From Linnemannia elongata (taxonomy: Eukaryota; Mortierellomycota; Mortierellomycetes; Mortierellales; Mortierellaceae), in assembly GCA_036320915.1 (NCBI GenBank), contig JAXBDG010000001.1, positions 930,001-994,000 on the forward strand: DNA of 64,000 bases. Direction: 5' to 3'. The notes beneath the pieces are model-generated. The model made no database searches and was not told where the DNA came from. It saw nothing but the letters and a program-made list of their open reading frames with translations. This document shows, one piece after another, positions 23,793-35,693 of the stretch. The position numbers and the translations under genes are program-made. Numbering within the stretch: the stretch's first letter is position 1; each line of letters begins with the position of its first letter.

Positions 23793-23816
23793 CCCCCCCC
23801 CCCCCCCCCCCCCCCC
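23793..23816. repeat. Poly(C)24 tract
   Basis: Twenty-four consecutive C residues (G24 on the - strand), about 100 bp from the (CT)20 repeat. C/G homopolymers this long are much rarer than A/T runs and could form G-quadruplex or i-motif structures. Confidence 0.9.
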
Positions 23817-24536
23817 ACACCCTCTTCCGTTGTTCCTTTTCCTCTTTGATCCTCCCGCCTACCGATTTTGATCGGGCTGTTGAAAAATTAGAGGTGTGAG
23901 ATGAGCACGAGCTTCAGTGGAGACAAGTGTGGAAGAGAAGAACAAAAGAAGGACAGAAGTAATGAAGGAAAGCCACATACTGGGTTTTGCCCAGTGTCCT
24001 TCTACTTGCCACATGAACGCAACACATTGCTCCGTTAATTACCAAACAAAGACACGAACAACAACAACAAAAAAACGAGGCTGTGTGCTTGCAGCATGTA
24101 TTTTTAGAAAAGGCATCGAAACAACAACAAAAGAAAACCAGCAGACAAGTCATCTTGATAGCGAGCGGCTGAGTGCTTTTCTTTTTGTTAATGCTTTTCT
24201 TTTCAGCTTTGACTGCACACGTTGACGTTATTTTTATTCGTATGATACAGCTATTTGTTATTGAAATATTTGTTTAAGAAAGAGGCGCGAAATATGCCTC
24301 TAAACAATGCCACAAAGCCGGGAGACGTTTGTGAGCTACTACGATGGCGATGACTATTGCAATCATCTTTGTACGAAAAGCTCGTTCAATCAAATTGAAA
24401 TGATGGAACAATCATTCAGGCACCATTGCTTATCGGTCTCAGGAACTGATCATTAGAGTAAACTCACTAATTTCATCTCCTCCTTTGGACAAACTTGGGC
24501 CACTCCAAAGTGAACACACATTCGTTTTTTTACTGT

Positions 24537-27500
24537 TCATATTGAAAGGATTTTTTCCGTCGAGTCGCTCCTAGGTTCACCGATATTCCCATGCTGCTTC
24601 ATTAAAGCAATATCAACTGAGCTCAGTCCAATAACATCCTGTAAGTTAGCATGTGCTAGGCAAAGCTCCTTGGCTCCCGCGCTCCAAAGCAGCCGCAACT
24701 GATATTCGCCTTTCTCTTCCGTCAGCTTCCAGACCCGCAGTTTGCCATACGCCCTGGTCGCAACATACAAGCACTCGGAACTCTGCCCCCATCGGAACCG
24801 GAAAGTGACTCCAACATGACATCTAAAAACTCGAATCCATTCGCCCGCTACCCAAGCTGATACTCTCAACACCCCCGTCTTGCCTCCAGTTACGTAGAGC
24901 CTGCCGTTGGGTGAAAACGAGCAGCAATTGAGCCCTTGGTCAATGTGTTTAGGATCCGTTTTCCCTCGCAGCTCGCTCGTCCGTATGTTCCATGCTTGAA
25001 GGATCCCATCATCTACAGTAGCCGAAATCACCTCTTGTTCGTCAGGGGTAAAAACTACTCGATGGACTTGGGAAAAGTGATTCAGGGTAAGGAGGTGTGC
25101 TCCAGAATGAGAACACCATAGACGAACGGTCATATCGTTACCGCCAGAGGCGATTAGGTTCCCGCTGGGAGAATAAGCCACGTCGTTGACAGCGAACGAA
25201 TGGCCCATTAAAACTAATTCAAGTACGCCAGAATGTGTATCCCAGATTCGAATAGTCCCATTCCAGCTGGCAGAGGCAACCCGATGACTGTTCGGAGAGA
25301 AAGAAACCGCCCAAACATGTCCTGTATGACCCGCCAAGACGCATAAAAGTGATCCTGTCCGAGCGCACCATAATCGCACAGTAGAATCCGAGCTAGCAGA
25401 TGCGATCCATTTACTGCATGGTGAAAATGTCACTTCGTTGACCGACTCTGTATGACCACTCAAAACAAGAAGACTGTCTGATGTACCGGTCAGAATCTCG
25501 AAGAGCTCCACCACGCCGTCCCTCTTGCCAATCCCCACCTGCTTGCCATCCGGCGACACGTCAAGGCAAACATATCCCTCCGTGCGACTGCTCGTAAACG
25601 CATCTGACAACGCCTCATCAACCTTCCAAATCCGAACGGTTCCGTCCTTTCCACCAGATGCAATATAATCGCCGGTGGGAGAATAGACGACAATGCCTAT
25701 AGCGGATTGGTGGCCAGATAAGGTGCTGAGGAGCAGTTTGTTGAGGGGATCCCACAAACGAACTCGTCCATCCAGACCACAGGAGGCAATCTGGCTACCG
25801 TCAGGGGAGAATGTCACACATGTAACGGGTGAAATGTGGCCCAACAGACAACTGGAAAACCCGCCAGTATGTGCGTCCCACAACATAATCGAGCCGTCCT
25901 CGCTGCAGGATCCGACTAGGCGTCCATTGGGAGAATAGGTCACGGAAATGACGGCACCGGATCGACCGTTCAAGACAATGATTTGTCGTCCCGCCGGAAT
26001 GTCCCATATTCGCACCGTCGTAACCGTACTGCTCGACGCAAGGCGAGGACAGGTTGGTGAAAAAGCGATCCCAGTAACAACCAGGGAATGACCACTGAGA
26101 ATGTGCAGGATCAAGCCAGTCAGTGTCGACCAGATCCGCACCGTTTTGTCGAAGCTTGCGGTTGCGATCATGACCCCATTCGATGAGTAGACGATCTCAG
26201 ATATTGGTCCTGTATGGCCGGTCAAGGCGATCCTAATGTCGCCTGTCAAGATGTCGCCTAGTTCCACCGTGCCGTTCAGGCAACTCTTGGCTAGCTCGTG
26301 GTTGGTTGTCGAAATAGCAATGGCCTGTCCACCGCGATGACTGGCTAAATAGGTCCATGTTGTAGCGTCGTAAATGCTGATCCTGAAACCCTTGAACGAC
26401 ACAGCAAACAGCTTCCCGTCGGACGAAAAGACGCATCGATAGACTTCAGCTTCCAGCTTCAGATAAGGGAGCTCTCCGAACCGCGCTCCAGATAAAACAA
26501 CCTTGCGGAGGTTGGCTTGTCGAAACCACGCCTTGCCTAAGTTGGTCTCGCTCAAATCGGCACCTTCCAAATTCGTGGTGTCGAACTCTCCTCCGCGAAG
26601 ATCGGCTCCTGCAATCTTGATGCCACTTAGATCGGCGCTGTTGAATCGGATTCCAGCCTTGACCAAGATTGTGATCGCATTTGCCGCTGCCTGAACTGCC
26701 TGTGCCTGCGTGGTGGTTTTGGATTGCTCCACAATGTCGATGAGTTGGCGTCGGAAGGAGGGATCTTGTTCAACTCGCTCGGCCAAGAACTGGATCACTG
26801 ATGGCTCACCTATGATGCTCCTCCGCCCCAAGGCAGACTGTAGGGTGTGAATCGGTCGTCGTGAAACTTCCATCATTGTACCATCGGTATAATCGAGTGG
26901 GTCGTAGATCGTCCTTGAATAAAAGTATTCCAGGAGGGACCGGTGGATGAATCGATAGTCGCTGCCAGACCGTGTCAGTATACTAGACTTCCAAAGCAGC
27001 TTGGTATGGCCATCAGGACGGAAGAACTTGGCCTTCTATGTGTCTCCGTCGTGGAGGTGGGTGTATTGGACTACTGGATGGCCTGCCTGCTCCCTGAAGA
27101 TCGCCTCCGCAAGGGACTTTTGAAACCGGAGACTATGACCCACAAAATCGTCATCAACAAGCAGGTCAAACTCAGATCGCTCCGTGTCATTCAATGCGCT
27201 GTTCTCCAGTCTCGCCCGGCTGACTGCCAGCCATTGCGTGACGAACCCATCGTAAAGCTCGACACGCATAAGGCTCTTCTTGAAGTCGACAACGTGAGGG
27301 AGTGCTTCCAGTGAGAGTGATAGGAGGAAAGGATTTGATACCAATTCCAGCAAGCTGGGAATCCTGACCAGCTTGTCCAAATAATCGCCCTTTGTCCATG
27401 ACGGCTGGTCGACCTGAACCATGCAGCTTGCCGGCAAACGACTGACATACTGCTCGACGTACTGCGCAATCTGGCTCCTCGAGAAAGGCGCAATGACCGC

Positions 27501-29829
27501 CTCCTGTAAGAGGTCAGATTTCGTGCGATGGTAGTGGTTAGTAGACTGAGGTCGGAACTGATGGCGATAATCGGAACCCAGGCTCTGATTGCGGCAGCTG
27601 ATGATGAGCTTAGCCTTCCACTCTCTTGGTTGGTTGAGGCGGTTGGTTGTGTAGAGATTAGTCTTGAGCTGGCTCTCGTCGTATCCGTCACAGATGACAA
27701 TGAACTGTCGACTCTGTCTGAGCTGCTGAATCTGGTCGTCGGAAAAGCGATGTCGTTGCAGTTGTTTTTCGATGAGGTCCCGAGAAGGGTCGTCGATGGT
27801 TGGAAGGTTGATGTGAAGTGGTATAGGCCCATGCGCCCCGTAATCATTCCAAAGAGTGCGCTCAAGCTCCAAGGTGAAGGTTGACTTGCCAGACCCTGAA
27901 TCTCCGAGTAATAACAGAACTTGTCGATGACTGCCCAAGAACTCCAGCGCACTCTCCATGAGCGGGAATAGAGTGTCGTTAGGGGAATGAAGGGTTGGCT
28001 TGGCTTGAAGCGGGATGTACAGGACATTTTCTCGCTCCTGTAGTCGTTCAATCTTCAAACTGTGCAAGTCATACTCGACATCAAGGATCGCCTGGACTCG
28101 AGTGAGGAGAGGTGACGAAGAAGGAAGGGGCAATCGGACCATTAGCGGGTAAGGATTGGGAGGACGGGCCATGAGATCACGGTAGAGAGTTTGTTTAGCA
28201 GCATTGCCTTCCTTCTCTAGACCAAGGAGTATTCGTTGGGTATGGCCAAAGATGGCAGGGTCTACAAACAAAGAGACTTTGTGCAGGATATCCAGAATCC
28301 AGCTGTCAATTCCTTCGTTTTGTCCGCAGAAGAAGCCGCCCCTATAGATCTCAGCAAGAAAATCGACAGCGTTTTGACGAACAGTATCCTCCCAGCATCG
28401 ATCGATCGCAATCTCGCCAAGGAGCAAACAAACACCCCGCTGGAATTCGATATCTCGACGGCAAGGGGTCACAAAGGGCAGACAACTGAAATCAGCCAAA
28501 CGACCATTCCGAATGTGTTCTTGAACCTCACGCAAAGCCGCGTACCAGGGAAGCCTTCCGCTAGAAAGGACGCTCCGCTGCGTGCTCGTCCAAAGTCCTT
28601 GGACGCTATCGCCTACCGACTGTGAGTCATCAATCGCTTTGAAGCCAAGGTCGATAGCATTCATGGTAGCGTTGAAGTGCCTCTCAGCATCACTCGATCT
28701 CCCACAGACGTCCAGCTTGCACACACTCGAGACCCCAGGAAGACCCATAGCAATGTTTCCTGTATGTCTCAAAACAAACTGCCGACGTGACTCGTCATTC
28801 GGAACATGAAGTAGACCCTGAAGGGCGTAAGTTGCCTGGTGCTTGAGATACGGATCCGAGCTCTTTGACAGTCCTTCCAAGATCGCCAGTAGGTAATCTT
28901 GGTCCGCGACGCGCCCCTGATCCTGAACCTTGCAGTCAACCAAAGCATCGATAAGAGTCGATAATGCGAGGGTCAAATAATAGGTGTGTCTGGTGGAATG
29001 TTGATGGGTGTCTTGAAGGCGAGTCCGAATTGCAGCCAGGGTCCTGAGAAAGTCGCTGGAAAGGATGTAACCTGGCTCAGCACATCGAACAAGTTGGATT
29101 ATACCCTGAAGCATATCGAACAAGTTGGATTATACCCTGAAGCATATCGACATCCAGCAATGTCGCGTTCTCGAACTTGGCGACCAAGCTGCTGAGTATC
29201 CTACGGTAGTGTTCTTGGCTGAGAGAAGAGCCAAGGACTACTACCTCAGCGATTGTTGTTGAGCTCGTGACATTGCTCGACAAAAACTCCTCGACGATCC
29301 TAGTAGTCAGCAAACGAACCCGACTCTGCTCGTCCTCGTCATTAAGAACAGTACTCCCTTGTTGAGAAGGACCCAGATGCTCGTAGACGCTCCTGGCTGT
29401 TGATGCAGTTGATAGACTCTTGCGGAGCAAACTGTTGAAGTACGCTAGTTGAGATGTGGACTCAAACCGACCGCCTGAAGGCGGTAGGCTTGTCGAAAGC
29501 GATGGGGCGGCAATGTTTTGAGGGAAAATGGATGGCGGAGAGTGCTCAGGTGCCACAAGCACGACAGGGAAGATGTTGTTGGGATCGATGAGGCTCTGGG
29601 TGAAGGTGACTTGATAATCCTGGGGAGAAGATACGGTGATCCGTTCTTCCTTCCCGGTTGTAGACATCGCATATTCCTGGTTGTAGATGGGTGATAGTTG
29701 CACCCTTTTTGTAGACTGTTCGAATAGACTGAATGGTGATTCATTGACACGCTTTGATCCCAACCGCATAGCTGACGGGATTGTCGGATAAGGGTTATCG
29801 GATGTCTCCTCGTGCTTTGAGTTTGTCAT
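24537..29829 (-). pseudogene. NLR-like STAND gene (NACHT-pentapeptide-WD40) with frameshift and nonsense lesions
   Basis: An intronless gene readable in three blocks. Block 1 (29829-about 29100) is an N-terminal regulatory region. Block 2 (about 29123-27036) is an ARM/HEAT-like helical region followed by a NACHT NTPase, with Walker A GDSGSGKST near 27881-27912 and Walker B FIVICDGYDE near 27675-27710. Block 3 (27035-24537) holds the end of the NTPase module (RFIHRSLLEYFYSRTIYDP), pentapeptide-type repeats (ADLSGIKIAGADLRG, about 26520-26660), then about 13-14 WD40 units such as ASASSDSTVRLW and ASGGKDGTVRIW. Such architectures are signal-sensing STAND ATPases, the fungal counterparts of NLR immune receptors. 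Blocks 1 and 2 are out of frame because of a 31-bp tandem duplication at 29086-29147. Blocks 2 and 3 are separated by an in-frame TAG (27036-27038) where homologues as I recall them have Trp. A recently inactivated copy is the simplest reading; sequencing error is possible at the duplication. An upstream in-frame ATG lies at 29940. Confidence 0.82.
29086..29147. repeat. 31-bp perfect tandem duplication disrupting the NLR-like gene
   Basis: Two identical adjacent 31-bp copies, 29086-29116 and 29117-29147. Because 31 is not a multiple of three, the second copy shifts the frame. With a single copy the protein would read straight through DMLQGIIQLVRCAEPGY. Excising it as an intron is not possible with canonical GT-AG ends. 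Confidence 0.95.
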
Positions 29830-29940
29830 GGTGCTCCAGGTCCTATCAGATTGCACAGCAGAAAGAAAAGGAGTAAGTCGCTGTCGCGTAGTAAAAGCCG
29901 TTGTATCATTTGAGCAACAGCGCTGTGAGTTAAGATACAT

Positions 29941-30810
29941 GCTCTTTGCGCCGATTGCTTAAAAGGAGAGCAGTAACACACAGTCAGCGAGAACTGGATG
30001 TGAAGGCTTGCTGGGCCAAGAGGAAGAGGCTATACACAAGTAGGTTTACTGTGAGAAACTGCCCTCACCCTTAGCCTCGAACATCCGATTTCCTGTACCT
30101 GTACTTACCAACTCGATGGTATGCAGCAGTTTGGTTCCTTAGCTTGGCGTGGGTGGTGAGAGTCCTGATCCTTTCGGCAAAAGTCAGACACCTTGATACG
30201 GACGAACGGCTAGAAGGTTGCCCGCGATAGCGACTCGGTAATCTCAGAGCAGTCAACTTGTCAGAGCTGTGCAAGTGCTGCTGTCGGTGGAGACCTGTTG
30301 ATGAAGCAGGTGTGACCAAACAGACGAGGAATGGATGCAACACGAGAGGCAGTGAGATGGAACGGTGGTTGCGTGTTGAATGGGGGGCTGGGGGTCAAGA
30401 ACGATGGAGATGAGAGAGCAAAGGAATGGTGGCGGGAGTGTTTGCTGTGAGGAGGGAAAGGGAAGAAAAGAATCATGCCCCTTTCAGAAAACATGTTTTT
30501 TTCTTATGGACCTTCGCCAAGTGTCCAGGCACTTGCGCCATGCTACAAGCTTAGGTAAGGCAAGAAAGAATCCCATGGAAAAAGATATCGTATCAGGGTA
30601 ATTAAGTGCACATACATGCATGTTCAGCCTCTCTTTGACACTCTGTGTTTCCTTTTATCAGTCGTTACGGGGTCAACATAGATGATAAACTATAGGTATT
30701 TATTACGATTTGGCGAAGCTAGGGTTACAGGGGATGGGGTATGTATGGTACAGGACAGAGGCTCAAAGGAAGTGGCCAGGCGGAAGAATTCCAAGACGAG
30801 AGATCACCCA
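29941..30810. other. Upstream region of NLR-like gene
   Basis: 870 bp with no firm gene. On the - strand a good donor (GTTG followed by GTAAGT) lies near 30107 at the end of an open stretch starting about 30343, so this may be a 5' leader exon of the NLR-like gene. No acceptor could be fixed. The part from about 30600 to 30810 is the 3' flank of the first small gene. Confidence 0.4.
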
Positions 30811-31008
30811 TTACATCCTAGCCAGCGACAAGGCCTGGTTGTGACCAATGGTGTTAGTCTTCTTGAGGAGTCTCTCAACATCAGCGGGGGTCAGAGTGGA
30901 GGTCATCTTGGCATCCAAGGCATTGATTTGGAGCGAGGAGCGAGGAGTTTGCGCGGGAGTGCTGGCAGTCGAAGCAGTCTTGTTCTTGGAGATCTTGAAG
31001 GGCGACAT
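30811..31008 (-). CDS. Small TPAQTPR-motif protein, paralogue 1 (65 aa)
   Basis: Intronless, 65 residues, with ATG at 31008; upstream in-frame Mets lie within or above the TATA box and are unlikely. Begins MSPFKISKNKTAS, then the family core STPAQTPRSS, a variable middle with LTPADVERLLKK, and ends HNQALSLARM. No signal peptide or membrane segment; basic N-terminus, Ser/Thr-rich. The two TP sites in the core match proline-directed kinase (CDK/MAPK) consensus; modification is inference. A TATA box lies at 31173-31181. The C-terminus nearly matches that of paralogue 2 at 32326 (HMQALSMARM), suggesting tandem duplication. Function unknown. Confidence 0.75.
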   Translation of the reverse strand: MSPFKISKNKTASTASTPAQTPRSSLQINALDAKMTSTLTPADVERLLKKTNTIGHNQALSLARM

Positions 31009-31172
31009 GGTAGTGGTTTTGGGAAGGGTGTTGAGGACTTGGTTGAGAGTGCTGGTGTGTGTTATGATAAAAGAGTTGGTTATGGTATTGCTTGTTGGGC
31101 CTGCTGTGCTTGGCTTGCTTTGCTTGTCTTGAGTGCGTTTGATGGAGAACAAAAGGACGAGGGTGTTCGGCA

Positions 31173-31181
31173 CCTTTTATA
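31173..31181 (-). promoter_or_regulatory. TATA box of small paralogue 1
   Basis: TATAAAAGG on the - strand, about 165 bp upstream of the ATG at 31008. Confidence 0.65.
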
Positions 31182-32325
31182 CCATTTCACATCCCTTTGT
31201 CTGTTTGTCAATTGACCACTGCAGCATAGTACCTCCTCTTACTACGAACATCATGTTCGTTTGATACTGTTTGCTGAGCAATAACTGTACGCGCCGCACT
31301 CAAAAAAAAATATGCTTTTAGGATTTGATTATTCATCATGACACCCTCGAATGACACCCTTGTTTTCTAAACGAAATAAGAAACGAATAAAGGCGCCGTG
31401 TGCTGGGTAAGGCTAACTTTGCCTCCTTGCAGTATGGCGCAGTTGCTCAGCACCTCTGTCGTCTGAGGAATGAGGGAAGGTGCTTCAGTACTATAGGCGT
31501 GAGTCATGGATGATACCATAGGTACTTTATTGTTCTCTGTCTGCGCACTATGAGCTTATTTGATGCTGGATCACTAATGGATGGGTTCACAGCTTCATGG
31601 ATGAAGATGAAAATTGGTGGCAATCATGAACAATAGCGAGAGAATGGACAACCTCTTCCGCCGTTGACTATCTCGCTGCGTGTCCTGTCACTCGCTGTTC
31701 TCATGGTCCATTTTACCTTTATTAAAAATCACAACACAAAGCAACAACAAATAGTCGTTTGGTAACAATGGGTCGACAGATGTCTACGACCCAAGTACGT
31801 CTCTTCAACGATAAAGAAAAGGAGAGCTGCGACATGACTATTCCTGGACGGAAATAAGAACTGTCTTTCTCCTTTGAGATGCATAACTGATTTTCTACTT
31901 TCCCTTCATTCCAGCTATACTCTTTTTGTTACATTGTCTCTATGTCTCTTTTTAACTTTGTAGCGCAGATCAATCAGACATTCAAAAAGACCATTCAATT
32001 CATGAGCAGGTTACAGGATTTTGTTTGTTTGTCTGCCTTTTATGACAGAATTGGTTTATTATGATGATGAAGAATGCCGAGTGTTGTACAGTGAATGAAT
32101 GAAAATGCTGGAGGTTGGAGGTTGGAGGGGTATGCGAGGCTATTTTCGCATCCGAATCAAATAAAAGAATATTATCCTCCAAACAGCAACAGTGACGATT
32201 ATGTGTAATAGAGAGTGTGTCTTGATGAGAGGGAGGGGCAGGACTTGAATGAGATCCGGACGAGGCGAGAGAAAGCTGGTCGAGTCGGAATAGACGCAGA
32301 GAGAATGTATAGCAGAGGGCGCTTT
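31182..32325. other. Spacer between small paralogues 1 and 2
   Basis: 1.1 kb without a recognisable gene, RNA or repeat. It should hold upstream elements of paralogue 1 and the 3' untranslated region of paralogue 2. Confidence 0.5.
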
Positions 32326-32550
32326 TTACATTCTAGCCATGGAAAGAGCCTGCATGTGTCCCATGTTGGCCTTGACAAAGTGGGCCTCGAGGGCCTCGGG
32401 GGTCATGACGGTGTTCTTGTTGACGGCAGCAAGGTCAGCTCCGGTGAGGTGGACCGAGGTACGAGGGGTCTGGGCAGGGGTGTTGGCAGCCGAGGCGGTC
32501 TTGTTCTTCTTGGAGGAGGAGGAGGTTCCGTTAAGCTTGAAGAAGGTCAT
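32326..32550 (-). CDS. Small TPAQTPR-motif protein, paralogue 2 (74 aa)
   Basis: Intronless, 74 residues, ATG at 32550. Begins MTFFKLNGTSSSSKKNKTAS, then AANTPAQTPRTS, a middle with MTPEALEAHFVKAN, and ends GHMQALSMARM. Shares with paralogue 1 the basic KNKTAS lead-in, the TPAQTPR core, a TPxxxE helix-start and the ALS(L/M)ARM tail. The 5' leader is a (GTTT)-type repeat on the + strand (about 32595-32632). TATA box at 32679-32686. Predicted soluble, largely disordered with one short amphipathic helix. No function recognised. Confidence 0.78.
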   Translation of the reverse strand: MTFFKLNGTSSSSKKNKTASAANTPAQTPRTSVHLTGADLAAVNKNTVMTPEALEAHFVKANMGHMQALSMARM

Positions 32551-32678
32551 TGTGAATGTGTGTGGTGTTGAAGGGGTGGGAGTGGGATTGGGTGTTTGGT
32601 TTGTTTGGTTGTTTGGTTGTTTGGTTGTTTGTGATGATGAAGTAAAAGAAAAGAAGAGAAAGGGAAATGCACAAAGAG

Positions 32679-32686
32679 TATTTATA
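32679..32686 (-). promoter_or_regulatory. TATA box of small paralogue 2
   Basis: TATAAATA on the - strand, about 130 bp upstream of the ATG at 32550. Confidence 0.65.
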
Positions 32687-35316
32687 TGAGGAAAGATGAA
32701 AGGGAATTCCCCGCACGTAATTTTCATTACTAAAAGGCACGATCCACCTTGTATCTGTCTCTTTTCTTTCTCCAACGGGTTCAATTGCCTCAAAACCAAC
32801 ACAACAGAAGTGTTCTCTTGCCGTGTAATACCCATAAAAGCAGCCCCTTGCTGTTTCTTCTCCCTCTTATGGTTATTCTTTATTCACTCATTCCGCTTAA
32901 TCATCCGTCTCTCCTTGTTTACACATTACACAATACACTTTCACTCATTCCAGGCCCCGCACGGTTCAAGTTCAGGTTCGAGCGCAGTCTAAAAAAGTCA
33001 ATCATGTCCGATTTATTTTTACTCCTTTCCTTCTCATAAACCACAAAGCGGCTGTCCAAATAGTTGGACAGAGTCCCCTGTCGTATTCGTCAAACACAAC
33101 ATGCCGCCTTGTACCTGTTCCTCACAGGATGGAGTGAAGTGAAGACTTGCAAAACGAATTTACGGCTAGAGACAGAGGCTGCGAGGTAGTGAGGTAGGGG
33201 AGGGGAGGTCGTGGGAGACTAGAGGGACAGGAGGGGTCGTGAGAGAGTAAAGTGCTGTGATTGAATGGACAGACTGATCGGGTTGTTTGTTTATGGGACG
33301 ACTGACCCTTGTCCCCTCTGTTTGTTTGTTTGTCAGTCATGTTGCGGACAGACCACCAACAATTTTCCTTCTCCTTTCGTGAAAGATCGGGCCACTTGTT
33401 ATTTTAGGATCAACCACCAACCAACAGCAACACCTACTCCTTTGTAGCATGAGGATAAGCGACAAACACAGTCTTGCCGCGAAGGAATGGAGGAACACTA
33501 CTCAGGAGTCCTCTCTTTCCCCTCATATGTCTGCCGTCCGGTTGCACTATTCGTGGTTCTGTTTTTTGTTCATTTCTACTGACACTCTGTTAAACCGCCA
33601 ACTTTCTAGTGCCATCTCTCAAGAACCTTCCAGATGCCTCCATCCGACTCACACCTTTCTTTCCCTTGACTATAAACTGCGGTCACCCCATACTTTCTAG
33701 GCCTCATCCCCAACCTACTCTCGCCTGACACGTCTATGCTTGTTCAATCCAAAAATAACAACTGCTGAGGCATTTGTTCACAACAAAAGGCACCCACCGC
33801 GCTTCTCGACTCAACAGTAGCAGTGGCAGTGGCATGTATTATTAACTTTTTTCAACTTGACCTTTTAATCGTAATTAGACAATGATCCCCAGGCCATTCC
33901 GCTGTTTCCACCGTTCAACAGCAGCTACTCCCCAGCCAAACAGCTAAACAAGCGAAAGAAGGGGAACTGGAGAATGAAGTGATCAGACCCTCTTTTAGGA
34001 ACCATTCCCAATTTTATTCCCTACAAGGCAGCGCTGTTACTAGAATCTTTCAACCCAGCCCTTGAACGTTGCCCTCTTGCAACGGGGGATTCGCTCGAGA
34101 AAAAAGGGGAAAAAAAAGAGTGGGGTGTTTAACTGAGTGAATAAACTGAGTATACCATACTATCTCCATGAAAGACGACTGAACTGGGTTGAGCGACCTT
34201 TGAAGTAATTTTCAGTCGGAGATTTTTCTTTTTTGGCTGCCGCTTGGAAAGAGAAAAAGATTTTTTCAGTCTGGCATGTTCTACTAAAGTCTGGTCTGAG
34301 ATAGTGTAAGGGTAAATAAATGCAAACATAGCTGGGGAGCAGGAACAAGGAAAGACTCTTTTGGTTAGAGGAAGGAGGTGTAATAATGAACATGAAGGTG
34401 GGAAGGCAATGGTTGTGGAGTGTGAATAATTGGCTCATGGACATGGTGGTGGGATGTACATGTCCTGAACAGAAAGGAATGGGGTAGTTAGTTTGCTTGC
34501 ACTGTGTACGTATATTTGATGAGAAGTACCTTTTCTTGGTTTGTTTGCCACCAATTACCAGAGCTGTGCCCAGATGAGCCAAGATCGCCTCATCGATGGT
34601 TCATCGTGGGACAAAACGAGATCGATTACTGGCCGACATTCAACAGTTGGCGACACTTTTCTTTTTTCCCATGACCATCTCTCTATTCAATGTCAATCTT
34701 GTTCTCAGTCAGCTCCTCGTTGCCTTCTTTCATTCCTTTCTAATCATCTCATCTTGCCTGCTGATTTGTTTGCTTGCTTGGTTGTTTGCTTGGTTGGTTG
34801 GTTGGTTGCTTGGCTGGTTGCTGAGTTCATTAATGATCTACAATCAAATGGCCTTGCTCAGAACCAGCAACGTGCCCATCACCACTACCTCAGTCTCTCT
34901 TTCAGTATCAAGAATAGTTTGAATTGACACGTCTACTCTAACAACCGGCCTTTTCTTGAGCGGCTTCAATGCCAACCACGTACATGGCGAACCCATACCC
35001 ACCCTTCTCACTGTCAAGTTTCAACATTACCTAAAAGGAGCCTTCCTTTGACTACCTACCTCGAGCCAGCCAAGTGAGTTTCCAGAAATATCCCCAAGGG
35101 CTCAAGCTTTTTGCCTGTTTCTCATTTGCATGGCCAAGCAGACTCCTTTCCACAAGGCAGCTTTTTTTGAGATGAGAGTTGTGTCGGAGACTGACCAGCC
35201 TCATATTACACTATCCCCATTTTCATTCTCATCCCCCATCCTTCTCATTCTTTCCACCCTGACCCACATCTCTTGCACGTTTTCCATTATATCGCGCGCG
35301 ATGGCTCTTTGTCATT

Positions 35317-35354
<38 letters not shown>

Positions 35355-35693
35355 CAATTTCACTACGCTGCAAATATTCAAGTGGAGCTGGATTGAACAT
35401 TGGCGCCTTGAAGCATCCCCTATGACCTTGGAACTTGGTTGTCCTATTTCATGCCCAAATAGAGCGCGTCCGTGTGCGGACTGAGAAACCAGTGTCAGCC
35501 AGCCAAGCCAAGCCAAGTTTCTCAGCGGTGATGCTGGGATAGAGTGATTGTTGGTTAGTGGGTTTGCTGAACCCAGCTGCGGTTATCCTCACCAGGCTCG
35601 TTCTACTCTCTGGGGTTTGACGCTATATTTGGGTAAGCAGACACGGATACTCTCTTTGTCTCTCGTCCTGGGACCCGCCATGCCCTGCAACCG
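32687..35693. other. 3-kb divergent spacer between the two small-gene pairs
   Basis: No supported gene on either strand. Contains GTTT/GCTT-type repeats (about 33317-33332 and 34768-34815) and a T36 run (35319-35354). Short open frames are low complexity or lack a plausible promoter. The region must hold the promoters of paralogues 2 (-) and 3 (+), and is the axis of a two-against-two divergent layout. Confidence 0.5.
35319..35354. repeat. Poly(T)36 tract
   Basis: Thirty-six consecutive T residues, about 340 bp upstream of the TATA box of small paralogue 3. Confidence 0.9.

Larger units (their letters stand above)
22497..24536. other. PacC promoter and NLR-like gene downstream region
   Basis: 2.0 kb without a supported gene. 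22500-22820 is purine-rich on the + strand, i.e. the pyrimidine leader of the PacC gene. 22950-23830 is pyrimidine-rich on the + strand and contains (CT)20 and C24 tracts. Two inverted PacC-type hexamers occur at 22928-22933 and 22944-22949. Open frames such as the one from 23166 start at TTG and translate to Leu/Ser/Pro low complexity. The segment 23850-24536 contains nothing recognisable. Confidence 0.55.

Noticed and set aside
23166..23849. 227-codon frame with a signal-peptide-like Leu-rich start
   Set aside because: It starts at TTG rather than ATG, and most of it is CT-repeat translation.
29101..29147. Duplicated 31 bp considered as a very short intron
   Set aside because: No register of the duplication gives GT at the 5' end and AG at the 3' end, and 31 nt is below any intron found in the window.
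32970..32985. GGTTCGAGCGC, resembling a tRNA B box
   Set aside because: No matching acceptor or D-arm sequence within 90 bp.
33317..34815. GTTT/GCTT repeats considered as a CRISPR-like or satellite array
   Set aside because: Short degenerate microsatellites without spacers or a conserved repeat unit; not a CRISPR array, and this is a eukaryotic genome.
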